Positions 18,914-27,198 of a stretch of 64,000 nt of DNA are shown one piece after another; within the stretch, counting starts at the first letter, position 1; each line of letters starts with the position of its first letter. Both the position numbers and the translations under genes were made by a program. Below the pieces are notes generated by a model. That model did no database searches and was not told the DNA's origin. It saw only the letters and a list, made by a program, of their open reading frames with translations. The stretch lies in assembly GCF_013359755.1 (NCBI RefSeq), contig NZ_JABMCJ010000094.1:434001-498000 (forward strand), given 5' to 3'. Origin of the DNA: Tardiphaga robiniae (GTDB lineage Bacteria; Pseudomonadota; Alphaproteobacteria; Rhizobiales; Xanthobacteraceae).

Positions 18914-19519
18914 ATGACCCTTCGTATCTCGGGAAAAAGCATCAATGTCGGAGACGCTTTGCGAGGCCGCGTGAGCGAGCGGACCGATGAGGTCCTTCGC
19001 AAATATTTCGATGGCAACTATTCCGGTCACATCACGCTCAGCAAAGACGGCTTCGGCTTCCGCACCGATTGTGCGTTGCATCTTGATTCCGGAATTACGC
19101 TCGAAGCGGACTCCAATGCAGCGGATGCTTACGCCAGCGCCGATCAGGCGCTGCTTCAGATCGAGAAACGTTTGCGTCGCTACAAGAGCCGGCTGAAGGA
19201 TCGTTCCGCGCGCAAGACGCATGCTGAAAATCAGGCAATGGCTGAACTCACGGCCCCGACTTTGGACGCGCCGAGCTACATCCTTGAGGCGCCCGATCAT
19301 GAGGGCGATGCCGACAGTGGCTACGATCCGGTCATCATTGCCGAATCGACCAGGTCGCTGAAGCGGTTCTCGGTGAGCGAAGCTGTCATGGAACTTGATT
19401 TCACCGGCGCGGCCGTCGTGCTATTCCTGCATGGCAGTACCGGTCGGGTGAATATCGTGTACCGCCGAGGCGACGGTAACGTGGGTTGGGTCGATCCACC
19501 GGTGGTTAAACCGTCCTGA
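18914..19519 (+). CDS. hpf: long-form ribosome hibernation promoting factor
   Basis: Binds the 30S decoding site and drives 100S dimer formation in non-growing cells. The 202-residue protein has the N-terminal S30AE domain (LRISGKSINVGDALRGRVSE, FRTDCALHLDSGITLEAD, ADQALLQIEKRLRRYKSRL) and the separate C-terminal dimerisation domain (SVSEAVMELDFTGAAVVLFL, INIVYRR-like end), which makes it the long form. ATG at 18914 begins MTLRISG; an in-frame start at 18851 overlaps the rpoN stop but precedes the conserved domain by 21 residues. Downstream of rpoN as in many proteobacteria, before ptsN. Confidence 0.93.
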   Translation: MTLRISGKSINVGDALRGRVSERTDEVLRKYFDGNYSGHITLSKDGFGFRTDCALHLDSGITLEADSNAADAYASADQALLQIEKRLRRYKSRLKDRSARKTHAENQAMAELTAPTLDAPSYILEAPDHEGDADSGYDPVIIAESTRSLKRFSVSEAVMELDFTGAAVVLFLHGSTGRVNIVYRRGDGNVGWVDPPVVKPS

Positions 19520-19621
19520 CGGCATTGACGCCCAAACGGCCCCTCCCTATGGTCCGCCGCCTTTGACAGGGTTATACCGGTCAATGGATTTCGCATGGGG
19601 GGTTCCGGTGCTAGAGTACGT

Positions 19622-19647
19622 CCGGGCGTTCGCGCCCGGCGCGTTTT
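19622..19647 (+). terminator. hairpin with TTCG tetraloop downstream of hpf
   Basis: CCGGGCG-TTCG-CGCCCGG (19622-19639) is a perfect 7-bp stem closed by the stable TTCG tetraloop, followed by CGCGTTTT. It lies 102 bases after the hpf stop and 95 before ptsN, so it may end the lptB-rpoN-hpf transcript or attenuate read-through to ptsN. Confidence 0.5.
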
Positions 19648-19742
19648 CCATCACAGGAACGATGTCCCTTTCCAGTCTTTCTTGACGCTGCCGGTTTTGG
19701 TTCTAACTACCCGCTGACGGTCAAACATCCTCGGAACGGTCA

Positions 19743-20204
19743 ATGACAATTACCGATCTGGTCGCGCCCGAGGCGATAATCCCGGCGTTGAAGGTCAACA
19801 GCAAGAAGCAGGCGCTGCAGGAGCTCGCTGCGCGCGCTTCCGCGCTCACCGGTCAGAACGACCGCGCCATTTTCGAGGTGCTGTTGCAGCGTGAGAAGCT
19901 CGGTACGACGGCCGTGGGCTATGGCGTTGCCATTCCGCATGGCAAGTTGCCGAAGCTCGACAAGCTGTTCGGCCTGTTTGCGCGTCTCGATCGTCCGATC
20001 GATTTCGAGGCCATGGACGGCCAGCCGGTCGATCTGGTGTTTCTGCTGCTGGCGCCGGAAGGTGCGGGCGCCGATCATCTGAAGGCGCTGGCACGGATCG
20101 CACGTCTGCTGCGCGATCAGGACGTCGCCAAAAAGCTGCGTGCCTCCCGTGACGCTCAGGCGATCTATTCGGTGCTCGCTTTGCCGCCAGCGACAGCCGC
20201 CTAA
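19743..20204 (+). CDS. ptsN: nitrogen regulatory PTS protein EIIA-Ntr
   Basis: Phosphoryl acceptor of the nitrogen PTS (PtsP-PtsO-PtsN), regulating potassium transport, nitrogen metabolism and stress responses. The 153-residue EIIA-fructose-type domain carries the active-site His66 in GYGVAIPHGKL, with KLGTTAVGYG before it and DLVFLLLAPEGAGADHLKAL after it. Length is normal. It lies downstream of rpoN-hpf as expected. Since EIIA-Ntr is known in enterobacteria and rhizobia to act on potassium uptake, including KdpD, its presence 11 kb from kdp is worth noting but not evidence of linkage. Confidence 0.95.
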   Translation: MTITDLVAPEAIIPALKVNSKKQALQELAARASALTGQNDRAIFEVLLQREKLGTTAVGYGVAIPHGKLPKLDKLFGLFARLDRPIDFEAMDGQPVDLVFLLLAPEGAGADHLKALARIARLLRDQDVAKKLRASRDAQAIYSVLALPPATAA

Positions 20205-20235
20205 CCATCTCACCCCGCAGCTTACGCTGGAAGCA

Positions 20236-20258
20236 CCCGGTTGGACCGGGCGTTTCTC
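20236..20258 (+). terminator. short hairpin after ptsN
   Basis: CCCGGT-TGG-ACCGGG (20236-20250) is followed by CGTTTCTC. A 6-bp stem between the convergent ends of ptsN and the repeat-protein gene; a weak terminator at best. Confidence 0.35.
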
Positions 20259-20315
20259 TGTTCCGAACCAGATCCCTGCTTGCGCGGAGATGGAAGGCTG
20301 GTTGGCCTTGCCAGC

Positions 20316-20843
20316 TTACGCCGCGAATTCCTTGGCCGAGATTGGAGCGAGCGACTCGTTGCGCACCGCCTGCCGCGCGGTGATCGATGCGAGCTCGTTC
20401 ATGGCCGCAGAGGCAGCTTCGGCTTGCGTTTCGGCACGGATCGATTCTGCTTCTTCCGCTGCAGCGACTGCGCGCGACGATGCTGCCATCCGCAGTGCGG
20501 TCTGGATCTCGTTGGAATCCGCGCCGCTCTTGAGCAGCAGCAACGTCAGCAGCGCCTTGACGTCGGAATTCATCGCGTCTGCGCTCTGCTTCATGCGTCG
20601 CACGGCCGCTGACGTTTCAGGAACGTTGACGGCGGTTGCGGGACGAAGCTTGGCGACGTTGCTGCCTGAAGCTTCTATGCCCTGCATGCGCATCGGATTG
20701 GCATATTCTTCCGCCATCATTACCCGCGATGCGGCAGCAAGCTGCAGAGCATTGTGAATCTCCGGCGAACTGGTGCCGGTCTTCAGCAACAGCAAAGTGA
20801 GGAGAGCTTTGACGTCCGAGTTCATCGCGGCAGTGTTTTGCAT
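20316..20843 (-). CDS. unknown protein with an internal 34-residue duplication
   Basis: A 175-residue protein of no family I recognise. Residues 7-40 and 91-124 are copies of one unit, identical at 25 of 34 positions, including an unbroken MNSDVKALLTLLLLK in both. The two 15-codon stretches differ at nine bases, all silent, so the peptide is under strong constraint. Each unit reads as an amphipathic or hydrophobic helix followed by a second helix (EIHNALQLAAASR). The rest is Ala/Glu-rich helical sequence. No signal peptide. GAGGAAC ahead of ATG 20843 is a good ribosome binding site. It lies 32 bases downstream of the membrane-protein gene and is probably co-transcribed with it. Confidence 0.75.
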   Translation of the reverse strand: MQNTAAMNSDVKALLTLLLLKTGTSSPEIHNALQLAAASRVMMAEEYANPMRMQGIEASGSNVAKLRPATAVNVPETSAAVRRMKQSADAMNSDVKALLTLLLLKSGADSNEIQTALRMAASSRAVAAAEEAESIRAETQAEAASAAMNELASITARQAVRNESLAPISAKEFAA

Positions 20844-20875
20844 TGTGTTCCTCGCTTGTGAGAAGAGTGACTGAG

Positions 20876-21463
20876 CTAGTTGAAACGTCGTCCGAACAGC
20901 TTTTCGAAGAAGGTTGGTTGTGGCGGCTCGGGGTGAGTGATTTCGGCGACGAGTTTGGGTGGCTTGGGCCGCCGGACGTCACGCTTCACCCGCAGCTTTG
21001 ACAGCAGCATGGTCGGCCCAGGCATGGCCGCGGGCTCGGCGAAGGTCGTGAGCGTGCCGTCCTCGAGGCTGCCGCGGATCAGGATTGGTGAGAGAAATAT
21101 GGGATCTGCGAGTGCAGCAGCCGTCGCAAGGCGCGCGTTATTTAGAGTGCCGAGGCTCTGAACGGCCTCGATACTCCATTGCCCGAGCGGCAAGCGGTCT
21201 GACTTGGTCACGAAAGGCGGGCTGCTGTCGGGTGCGATGATGAGAGGGACGGTGCCGTCGGCGCGCATCAAGAATACGGTGGCAGCTGCGCAGCCCGGTG
21301 CAAAGACGAGGATCGCGAAACAGGCTGCGATCACTGGCCGACTATCAAAACCCCAGGAGCCGGTCCGGGGAACTGCCTCTGATTTCGGAGCGGTGATCGT
21401 TGCACCGAAGCTCCGTAGCAAGTCTTCGACTTGAACTATCTGCGCTTGTGTCGATCCATTCAT
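20876..21463 (-). CDS. unknown single-pass membrane protein
   Basis: A 195-residue protein of unknown family. A cytoplasmic N-terminal 45 residues, starting MNGSTQAQIVQVEDLLRSFG, is followed by one membrane helix (about 47-65, VIAACFAILVFAPGCAAATV), then a Ser/Pro/Leu-rich presumably periplasmic part (SDRLPLGQWSIEAVQSLGTL) and a basic, Pro-rich tail ending FFEKLFGRRFN. The layout (short cytosolic N terminus, one helix, periplasmic domain) recalls anti-sigma factors or envelope anchors, but no motif proves either. ATG at 21463 follows GAGG; the in-frame start at 21484 has no signal. First gene of a probable two-gene unit with the repeat protein. Confidence 0.65.
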   Translation of the reverse strand: MNGSTQAQIVQVEDLLRSFGATITAPKSEAVPRTGSWGFDSRPVIAACFAILVFAPGCAAATVFLMRADGTVPLIIAPDSSPPFVTKSDRLPLGQWSIEAVQSLGTLNNARLATAAALADPIFLSPILIRGSLEDGTLTTFAEPAAMPGPTMLLSKLRVKRDVRRPKPPKLVAEITHPEPPQPTFFEKLFGRRFN

Positions 21464-21820
21464 GGCGACCTCGAATCTCAACATGACCAGATTTTCTCAA
21501 GTCATGGTGAATGCGTAGTCACCATTTTCTTCTGTGAAACAGCAGCAAAGATCAGACGCAATGATGCCATCGCGTCGGATACCCAGATTGCTATTGATGG
21601 GGGGATCAGTTTTTCAGATGGCGCAGCGGATGAGAGGTCGCGTGCGAATCGATTGCGTCCGTTAATGTGCTCACGATATTGACGACGGGTTAAATAGATA
21701 CCGCGTCATGCAAGCCGAGCGCCTGCGCGTGATGATCGTCGTTTGGACGCTGGGATACTCAACATTGGGATACGCGGCTGTCACCGCGTATCCTGACGTC
21801 TGCATGCTGGCCGGTTCGCG
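21464..21820. other. intergenic region with two inverted repeats
   Basis: No credible gene here. ATGGTGA-N8-TCACCAT (21504-21525) sits about 40 bases upstream of the membrane-protein start and could be an operator for that unit. GGATACGCGG-CTGTCA-CCGCGTATCC (21768-21793), a perfect 10-bp stem with a 6-base loop, lies 28 bases beyond the DUF1150 stop and would end the hsp20-DUF1150 transcript, although no T-rich run follows it on the minus strand. Confidence 0.5.
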
Positions 21821-22087
21821 TTAGTGAACGCTGACGGTCTGCAATTCCTGGCTCCATGCATTCGCGATCGCCGCTTCACGGCTGTCGGTGAGCATGATCG
21901 GCGTGCCGTCGGCGGCGTGCAGCGCGAACAGCTGCAATCCCGGCGCAATCTCCGGCGCCTGCGGGAACAGTCCCGGCACATCTTCCGAGCGAACCGGCTT
22001 CACATAGGCGATCATACCTTCGCCCAGATGCGCCAATGCTTCGGTGGTGACGGCGGCATTTTCATTGATCGTAACAACTTCAGTCAT
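21821..22087 (-). CDS. DUF1150 family protein
   Basis: An 88-residue alphaproteobacterial protein of unknown function. The family hallmark is the LGEGMIAYVKPVRSEDVPGL segment (residues 21-40) and the LQLFALHAADGTPIMLTDSR region followed by AAIANAWSQEL. Start ATG 22087 is preceded by AAGGAG at good spacing. It is 107 bases downstream of hsp20 in the same direction, an arrangement common in related genomes, so it is probably part of the heat-shock transcription unit. No catalytic motif is visible. Confidence 0.85.
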   Translation of the reverse strand: MTEVVTINENAAVTTEALAHLGEGMIAYVKPVRSEDVPGLFPQAPEIAPGLQLFALHAADGTPIMLTDSREAAIANAWSQELQTVSVH

Positions 22088-22194
22088 CGTCTCGACTCCT
22101 TCTATGAGATCAAGCGGTCGAGTCCGCTACTCGTTCCATACTCAGGATGCATGACCTGATCGAAAAACCGGAAACCAGTTTGTCGGGTCATGCA

Positions 22195-22620
22195 TTATTC
22201 GTGTTCATTGATAGCGATTGTCTTAATGACCCTTTCAGGCTCGGGCCTGGCCAGATCAATCGACAACAGCCCGTTCTTTAGATCCGCACCCAGCACCAGC
22301 ATCCCCTCTGCCAGCACGAAGGTGCGCTGGAAGTGGCGCGCGGCGATGCCGCGATGGATGTATTGCCGGGTCTTGTCGTCCTGCTGGCGGCCCCGGATCA
22401 CGAGCTGGTTTTCCTCGGTGGTCACATCGAGCTGATCGCGGGTGAAACCTGCGACCGCCAGCGTGATCCGCAGGCGTTCGGGTTGACCGTTATTACGGTC
22501 GCACCGCTCGATGTTGTAAGGAGGATAACCGTCGGCACCTTTGACGACGCGATCGAGCGCACGCTCAATCTCGTCGAATCCCAAAAGGAACGGACTAGAT
22601 AACGAAGGAACACGAGACAT
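22195..22620 (-). CDS. small heat shock protein, Hsp20/alpha-crystallin family
   Basis: ATP-independent holdase that binds unfolding proteins. The 141-residue protein carries the alpha-crystallin domain (PPYNIERCDRNNGQPERLRI, VAGFTRDQLDVTTEENQLVI, HRGIAARHFQRTFVLAEGM, ADLKNGLLSIDLARPEPE) and a C-terminal KTIAINEHE that supplies an I-x-I-like motif. MSRVPSL at 22620 is the start that matches the family; upstream in-frame codons are untranslated leader. A heat-shock-type promoter (22705-22733) and a leader of about 75 bases with hairpin potential precede it. Similar to IbpA/HspH of Bradyrhizobium, class A or B not decided. Confidence 0.92.
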   Translation of the reverse strand: MSRVPSLSSPFLLGFDEIERALDRVVKGADGYPPYNIERCDRNNGQPERLRITLAVAGFTRDQLDVTTEENQLVIRGRQQDDKTRQYIHRGIAARHFQRTFVLAEGMLVLGADLKNGLLSIDLARPEPERVIKTIAINEHE

Positions 22621-22704
22621 ACCTACAAAGCCCTCTCGAAGCGACTTTGAGGGGCCCTTACGGCACCCCTGGCCAATCGGCACTCTGCCAACCGGTCAAT
22701 CAAC

Positions 22705-22733
22705 AATATGGGCATGCCAAAGCCCGGTTCAAG
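22705..22733 (-). promoter_or_regulatory. RpoH (sigma-32)-type heat-shock promoter of hsp20
   Basis: On the minus strand CTTGAA (22733-22728) is followed by CCATATT (22711-22705), i.e. CTTG-N18-CCATATT, matching the alphaproteobacterial RpoH consensus (CTTG-N17/18-CYTATNT). Transcription would start near 22697, leaving about 75 bases of leader, in which CCCTC (22644-22640 region) can pair with GAGGG just ahead of the hsp20 start. Rhizobial small heat shock genes often have ROSE RNA thermometers in such leaders; a full ROSE consensus was not confirmed here. Confidence 0.6.
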
Positions 22734-22778
22734 CACCTCTAAATTGCCGGGAAACCGTTACTAAGGCCTTGAAACCGA

Positions 22779-23876
22779 TCAGATATCGATCCGGTTGCGG
22801 CCGTTAGCGCTGAACAGGTGCAGTTTGTCGCGGGAAGCCGTGGCGCGGATCGAAGCACCGATGGCCGGGGCATCCTGGCCGGGGATACGCACGATGACCT
22901 CGCCCTCGGGCAGCTCGCCCGGAGTGGCGCTGACGGCCTTCTCGGCCCGCGCACGGGTGCCATAGACGAAGGTTTCCGCGCCGACCCGTTCGATGGCCTC
23001 GACCGTCAGGTTCAGCGTGATGCCGCCGTCAGTTGCGGCCGCGCCGGAAATCGTAAGGTCTTCCGGCCGGACGCCCAGGATACCGGCCTCGGCGGCGCTG
23101 CGGCTGTCGCCGGCGAACTGCGCACGGATCTCATTGCCGCCCAGCTTGATCAGGTTCATCGGTGGCGCGCCGATGAAGGAGGCGACGAAAGTGGTCGCCG
23201 GCTTGCGGTAGATATCGAGCGGACTGCCGATCTGCTCGACCTGGCCGCCGTTCATCACCACCAGAATATCCGCCAGCGTCATCGCCTCCAACTGATCGTG
23301 GGTGACGTAGATCGACGTCGTCTTGAGGCGACGTTGCAGCTTGCGGATTTCGACCCGCATGGCAACGCGCAGCTTGGCATCGAGATTAGACAGTGGCTCG
23401 TCGAACAGGAACACTTTCGGTTGCCGCACGATGGCGCGGCCCATGGCGACGCGCTGGCGCTGGCCGCCGGACAATTGTCTGGGCTTGCGATCGAGCATGC
23501 CGGCGAGTTCGAGTGTCTGAGCGGCTTCGCGTACGCGCGTATCGATCTCCGGCTTCGGCATGCCCCTGTTGCGCAGGCCGTAGGCCATGTTGTTGTAGAC
23601 GCTCATATGCGGATAGAGCGCGTAATTCTGAAATACCATGGCGATGTCGCGATCTGCCGGCTCGATCTCGTTGACGACACGGCCGCCAATATCGACCTCG
23701 CCGGAGGTGACGGTCTCGAGGCCGGCGACCATGCGCAGCAAGGTCGACTTGCCGCAGCCGCTTGGTCCTACCAGCACGCAGAACTGGCCGTCGCCGATTT
23801 CGAACTCGATGCCCTTGATGGCCTCGAAGCCGCCGGGATAGGTCTTACGGACGTTGCGCAGCGAAACATTGGCCAT
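22779..23876 (-). CDS. ugpC: sn-glycerol-3-phosphate ABC transporter ATP-binding protein UgpC
   Basis: ATPase of the UgpBAEC importer for glycerol-3-phosphate and its diesters. The 365-residue protein has Walker [10 protein letters not shown], the Q loop [10 protein letters not shown], signature [15 protein letters not shown], Walker [13 protein letters not shown] and the switch His in YVTHDQ; residues from about 235 form the OB-fold regulatory domain of the MalK/UgpC group (LGVRPEDL). It ends the ugpB-A-E-C series, starting 6 bases after ugpE. Maltose-type importers share this architecture; the partner proteins favour Ugp. Confidence 0.92.
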   Translation of the reverse strand: MANVSLRNVRKTYPGGFEAIKGIEFEIGDGQFCVLVGPSGCGKSTLLRMVAGLETVTSGEVDIGGRVVNEIEPADRDIAMVFQNYALYPHMSVYNNMAYGLRNRGMPKPEIDTRVREAAQTLELAGMLDRKPRQLSGGQRQRVAMGRAIVRQPKVFLFDEPLSNLDAKLRVAMRVEIRKLQRRLKTTSIYVTHDQLEAMTLADILVVMNGGQVEQIGSPLDIYRKPATTFVASFIGAPPMNLIKLGGNEIRAQFAGDSRSAAEAGILGVRPEDLTISGAAATDGGITLNLTVEAIERVGAETFVYGTRARAEKAVSATPGELPEGEVIVRIPGQDAPAIGASIRATASRDKLHLFSANGRNRIDI

Positions 23877-23882
23877 CTGAAT

Positions 23883-24731
23883 TTACTTCTCCGTCTCGAC
23901 CAGACCGCGCACGAACCGCCGCTGCATGAACACCACCACGGCGACAGGAGGCACCATCGCAAGGATCGCCGTCGCCATCGCGAGTTGCCATTCGGCGAGT
24001 TCGTCCGTCGTCGTCAGCATCTTCTTGATGCCGGTGACGATGGTCTGCATGGATTCCTGTGTCGTGATCAGCAGCGGCCACAGATACTGGTTCCAGCCAT
24101 AGATGAACTGGATCACGAACAACGCTGCCATCGTCGTCACCGACAGTGGCAGCAGCGTATCCTTGAAAAAGCGAAAGGGACCGGCGCCGTCGATGCGCGA
24201 GGCTTCGAGCAGTTCATCGGGGATGGTCATGAAGAACTGGCGAAACAGCAGCGTGCCGGTGGCCGACGCAATCAGCGGCAGGATCAGCCCGGCATAGGTG
24301 TCGAGCATCTTCAGATCGGCGATCACCTTGTAGGTCGGATAGATACGGACCTCGACCGGCAGCATCAGCGTCACGAAGATGATCCAGAACGCCGTCTGGC
24401 GGAACGGAAAACGGAAATACACCACGGCATAGGCGGAGAGGATCGAGATCACGATCTTGCCGAGCGCGATGCCCATTGCCATGACGAACGAGTTCATCAG
24501 CATGTGGCCGACCGGCTCGCGGCTGGCGCGCGATCCGCCGACGAAAATGGCTCGGTAATAGTTCTCCAGCGTATGACTGCCCGGCAGCATCGGCATGTTG
24601 CCGTTGACCACCGTTGCTGCGTCATGTGTCGAGGCGATCAGTGCGACATAGACCGGGAATACGACGATGAACACGCCGAAAGTCAGGATCGCGTAAGCGA
24701 GGATGTCGTTCCAGCGGCGGTGCTCGACCAT
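23883..24731 (-). CDS. ugpE: sn-glycerol-3-phosphate ABC transporter permease UgpE
   Basis: Inner-membrane permease, 282 residues, six membrane helices, MalG-type. The EAA loop contacting the ATPase is visible as DELLEASRIDGAGPFRFFKD. The C terminus keeps the ALWYLFVVAL-like VVVFMQRRFVRGL end typical of UgpE. Its ATG shares one base with the ugpA stop (24731), so translation is coupled. Specificity is inferred from the operon. Confidence 0.92.
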   Translation of the reverse strand: MVEHRRWNDILAYAILTFGVFIVVFPVYVALIASTHDAATVVNGNMPMLPGSHTLENYYRAIFVGGSRASREPVGHMLMNSFVMAMGIALGKIVISILSAYAVVYFRFPFRQTAFWIIFVTLMLPVEVRIYPTYKVIADLKMLDTYAGLILPLIASATGTLLFRQFFMTIPDELLEASRIDGAGPFRFFKDTLLPLSVTTMAALFVIQFIYGWNQYLWPLLITTQESMQTIVTGIKKMLTTTDELAEWQLAMATAILAMVPPVAVVVFMQRRFVRGLVETEK

Positions 24732-25612
24732 CAGTACTGCACCTTGCGCTCGACATAACGAAACTGGATGGCCGTGAGCACGATCACGATCACCATCAGG
24801 ATCACCGACTGCGCTGCCGATCCGCCGAGGTCGCCGCCGAGCCTGCCGTCGGCATAGACCTTGTAGACCATGGTGGTCGTCGCCCCGGCCGGCCCACCAC
24901 CCGTGACGGCGTCGATGATGCCGAAAGTGTCGAAGAACACATAGACGACGTTGACGACCAGCAGGAAGAACGTGGTCGGCGACAGCAGCGGGAACGTGAT
25001 CGTCCAGAATCGCCGATATGGCCCGGCGCCATCAATCGCCCCGGCCTCTAGTACGCTGCGCGGGATCGCCTGCAGGCCGGCCAGGAAGAACAGGAAATTA
25101 TAGGCGATCTGCTTCCACACCGCGGCCATGACGACGAGCGCCATGGCGTGGTTGCCGTTCAACATCGGATTCCAGTTGAAGCCCATCATGCGCAGCGGCC
25201 GTGCCATGGTGCCGAGGGAGGGATGGAAGATGAACAGCCACAGCACGCCGGCGACGGCCGGCGCCACCGCATAGGGCCAGATCATCATGACCTTGAAGGT
25301 CGGTGCTGCTTTCAGATTCTTGTCGGCCTGGGTGGCGAACAACAATGCGATTGACAGCGAGAGCGCCGCGACCAGCGACGAGAATACCACGGTCGTCGCC
25401 ATTGCCTTGTAGTATTCCGGCTGGGCAAGCAGCGCCTGATAGTTCTCCAGCCCGATGAATTCCGAGTTCAGGCCGAACGCGTCCTCGCGCAAAAACGATT
25501 GCCAGACAGCCTGGCTGGCCGGCCAGTAGAAAAACACCAGGGTGATGACCAGCTGCGGCACGAGCAACAAATATGGCAGCAGCTTACCCTTGAAGACCGC
25601 GGACTTTTCCAT
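24731..25612 (-). CDS. ugpA: sn-glycerol-3-phosphate ABC transporter permease UgpA
   Basis: Inner-membrane permease, 293 residues, six helices, MalF-type. Starts [20 protein letters not shown], the usual UgpA opening; the EAA loop reads [20 protein letters not shown]; the C-terminal part has [20 protein letters not shown], a strong Ugp family signature. It follows ugpB after a 105-base gap that contains a strong palindrome, and its stop overlaps the start of ugpE by one base. Confidence 0.93.
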   Translation of the reverse strand: MEKSAVFKGKLLPYLLLVPQLVITLVFFYWPASQAVWQSFLREDAFGLNSEFIGLENYQALLAQPEYYKAMATTVVFSSLVAALSLSIALLFATQADKNLKAAPTFKVMMIWPYAVAPAVAGVLWLFIFHPSLGTMARPLRMMGFNWNPMLNGNHAMALVVMAAVWKQIAYNFLFFLAGLQAIPRSVLEAGAIDGAGPYRRFWTITFPLLSPTTFFLLVVNVVYVFFDTFGIIDAVTGGGPAGATTTMVYKVYADGRLGGDLGGSAAQSVILMVIVIVLTAIQFRYVERKVQY

Positions 25613-25659
25613 GCAGTTCGTCGTGCCCCAGAAAGCAGCCTCATTCTGCTCATGTCATC

Positions 25660-25695
25660 GCCCGTCCAAGCGCGCAATTGCGCGCGAGGCCGGGC
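25660..25695. repeat. palindrome between ugpB and ugpA
   Basis: GCGCGCAATTGCGCGC (25670-25685) is a perfect 16-base palindrome, flanked by GCCCG (25660-25664) and CGGGC (25691-25695) as outer arms. In the ugp messenger it would form a stem between the binding-protein gene and the membrane genes, a position where such structures often stabilise the upstream part so that more binding protein is made. Resembles short intergenic palindromes scattered in Bradyrhizobium-type genomes. Confidence 0.5.
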
Positions 25696-25717
25696 AACGA
25701 CAGCGTCCGCTTGAATA

Positions 25718-27031
25718 CTACTTCGCAGTCTTTTCGAAGGTCCGCAACATGGCGTTGCCACGGCTTACGGCAGTATCGAGTGCCTGTTGTGCCGTCTTCT
25801 GGCCACCCAATGCAGCCTCAATCTCTTCGGACCAGACGTCTCGCAGTTGCACCATGTTGCCGAACCGCAGGCCGCGCGAATTTTCGGTCGGCTCCTTGTT
25901 GGTCAGCTCCTTCAGCGGGGTCTGCAGGATCGGGTTCTTGTCATAGAAGCCGTCGGCCTTGGTCTTTTCATAGGCGGCCTTGGTGATCGGCAGATAACCG
26001 GACTCCTGATGCAGCTTGGCCTGCCGATCTGTGTCGGACAGGAAGCTGAAGAATTTTGCGATGCCCTTGTATTCCTCAGGCTTCTTGCCGCCCATCACCC
26101 ACAGCGAGGCGCCGCCGATGATCGAATTCTGTGGCGCGCCGGTGACGTCGGGATAGTAGGGCATCGGCACCGAGGTAAAGGCGAATTTGGCGGTACCCTT
26201 CGCCGTCGCGTAATAGCCGGACGAGGTCATGAAGAGCGGGCATTCGCCGGAGCCGAAGCGACTCTCGCTGGCGTTGGCGCGACCGGAATAATCGTAGGTC
26301 TTGTCCTTCTGCAATTCGATCAGTGTCTGCAGATGTTGGACATGGAGTGGCGAATTGAATTTCAGCTCGGTGTCGAAGCCGTCGAGTCCGTTCGCCTTCG
26401 TGCCGATCGGCACGTTGTGCCATGCCGAGAACTGCTCGATATTGGCCCAGGTCGCCCAGGCATTGGAGAAGCCGCAGGTCGCATAGCCGGCCGCCTTGAG
26501 CTTCTTGGCGCCCTCGAACACTTCGGGCCAGGTCTTGGGAATTTCGGCAATATTGGCCTTCTTCAGCGCATCCAGATTGACCCACATCACCATCGACGAT
26601 GAGTTGAAGGGAAACGACAGCATTTCGCCCTTCGATGTCGAGTAGTAGCCGGTGATCGCGGGCAGGTAGTTGTTTGGATCGAACGGCTCGCCCGCATCCT
26701 TCATCAGCTGGTAGACAGGTTTGACGGCGCCCTTGGCGCTCATCATGGTCGCGGTACCGACCTCGAAGACCTGCAGGATGTGCGGTGCGGTGCCGGCGCG
26801 AAATGCTGCGATGCCGGCATTCATGGTGTCGGGATAGCTGCCCTTGAAGGTCGGGACCACCTTGTAGTCCGGTTGGCTGGCATTGAAGTCAGCCGCGAGC
26901 TTGTTGACGATGTCGTTGTTGCCGCCGGTCATCGCGTGCCACCACTGGATCTCGGTCACCGCTTGCGCGGGCGAAGCGAGCGCCAGCGTGCATGCGAACA
27001 GAGTGGCGAGTGCGAATTGGGGGCGGATCAT
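25718..27031 (-). CDS. ugpB: sn-glycerol-3-phosphate-binding periplasmic protein UgpB
   Basis: Periplasmic solute-binding protein feeding UgpAEC, 437 residues. A signal peptide MIRPQFALATLF...ALASPAQA is cleaved before VTEIQWWHAMTGG, the start of the mature UgpB fold. Family segments include AAFRAGTAPHILQVFEVGTA, NSSSMVMWVNLDALKKA and GGASLWVMGGKKPEEYKG. ATG at 27031 follows GGGAGA; earlier in-frame starts (27055, 27100) would put charged residues before the signal peptide. First gene of ugpBAEC; no ugpQ phosphodiesterase is present in the window. PhoB or catabolite control is common for ugp, but no Pho box was recognised. Confidence 0.93.
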   Translation of the reverse strand: MIRPQFALATLFACTLALASPAQAVTEIQWWHAMTGGNNDIVNKLAADFNASQPDYKVVPTFKGSYPDTMNAGIAAFRAGTAPHILQVFEVGTATMMSAKGAVKPVYQLMKDAGEPFDPNNYLPAITGYYSTSKGEMLSFPFNSSSMVMWVNLDALKKANIAEIPKTWPEVFEGAKKLKAAGYATCGFSNAWATWANIEQFSAWHNVPIGTKANGLDGFDTELKFNSPLHVQHLQTLIELQKDKTYDYSGRANASESRFGSGECPLFMTSSGYYATAKGTAKFAFTSVPMPYYPDVTGAPQNSIIGGASLWVMGGKKPEEYKGIAKFFSFLSDTDRQAKLHQESGYLPITKAAYEKTKADGFYDKNPILQTPLKELTNKEPTENSRGLRFGNMVQLRDVWSEEIEAALGGQKTAQQALDTAVSRGNAMLRTFEKTAK

Positions 27032-27153
27032 CCAGTTTCTCCCGTTAGCCGTCATCGTCTCGTTGCAACAAAGCTGCGCCGGATGACGTGCATGCGACAT
27101 TTTGACAGCGCGGATGCTAGGCGGGAAATGGCGGCGTTGGGAAGCCGCAAAAA

Positions 27154-27191
27154 GTCGAAGACGAACGGGGCTGCGGATCGCGCAGCCCCGT
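27154..27191 (-). terminator. terminator of the CoA-transferase gene
   Basis: ACGGGGCTGC-GCGATCC-GCAGCCCCGT on the minus strand (27191-27165) is a perfect 10-bp stem, followed by TCGTCTTCG. It lies 8 bases after the CoA-transferase stop and upstream of ugpB, insulating the two units. Confidence 0.7.
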
Positions 27192-27198
27192 GTTGTTC

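Noticed and set aside
19584-19685. 33-codon open frame between hpf and ptsN
   Set aside because: It runs through the TTCG hairpin terminator, has no convincing ribosome binding site and no recognisable peptide.
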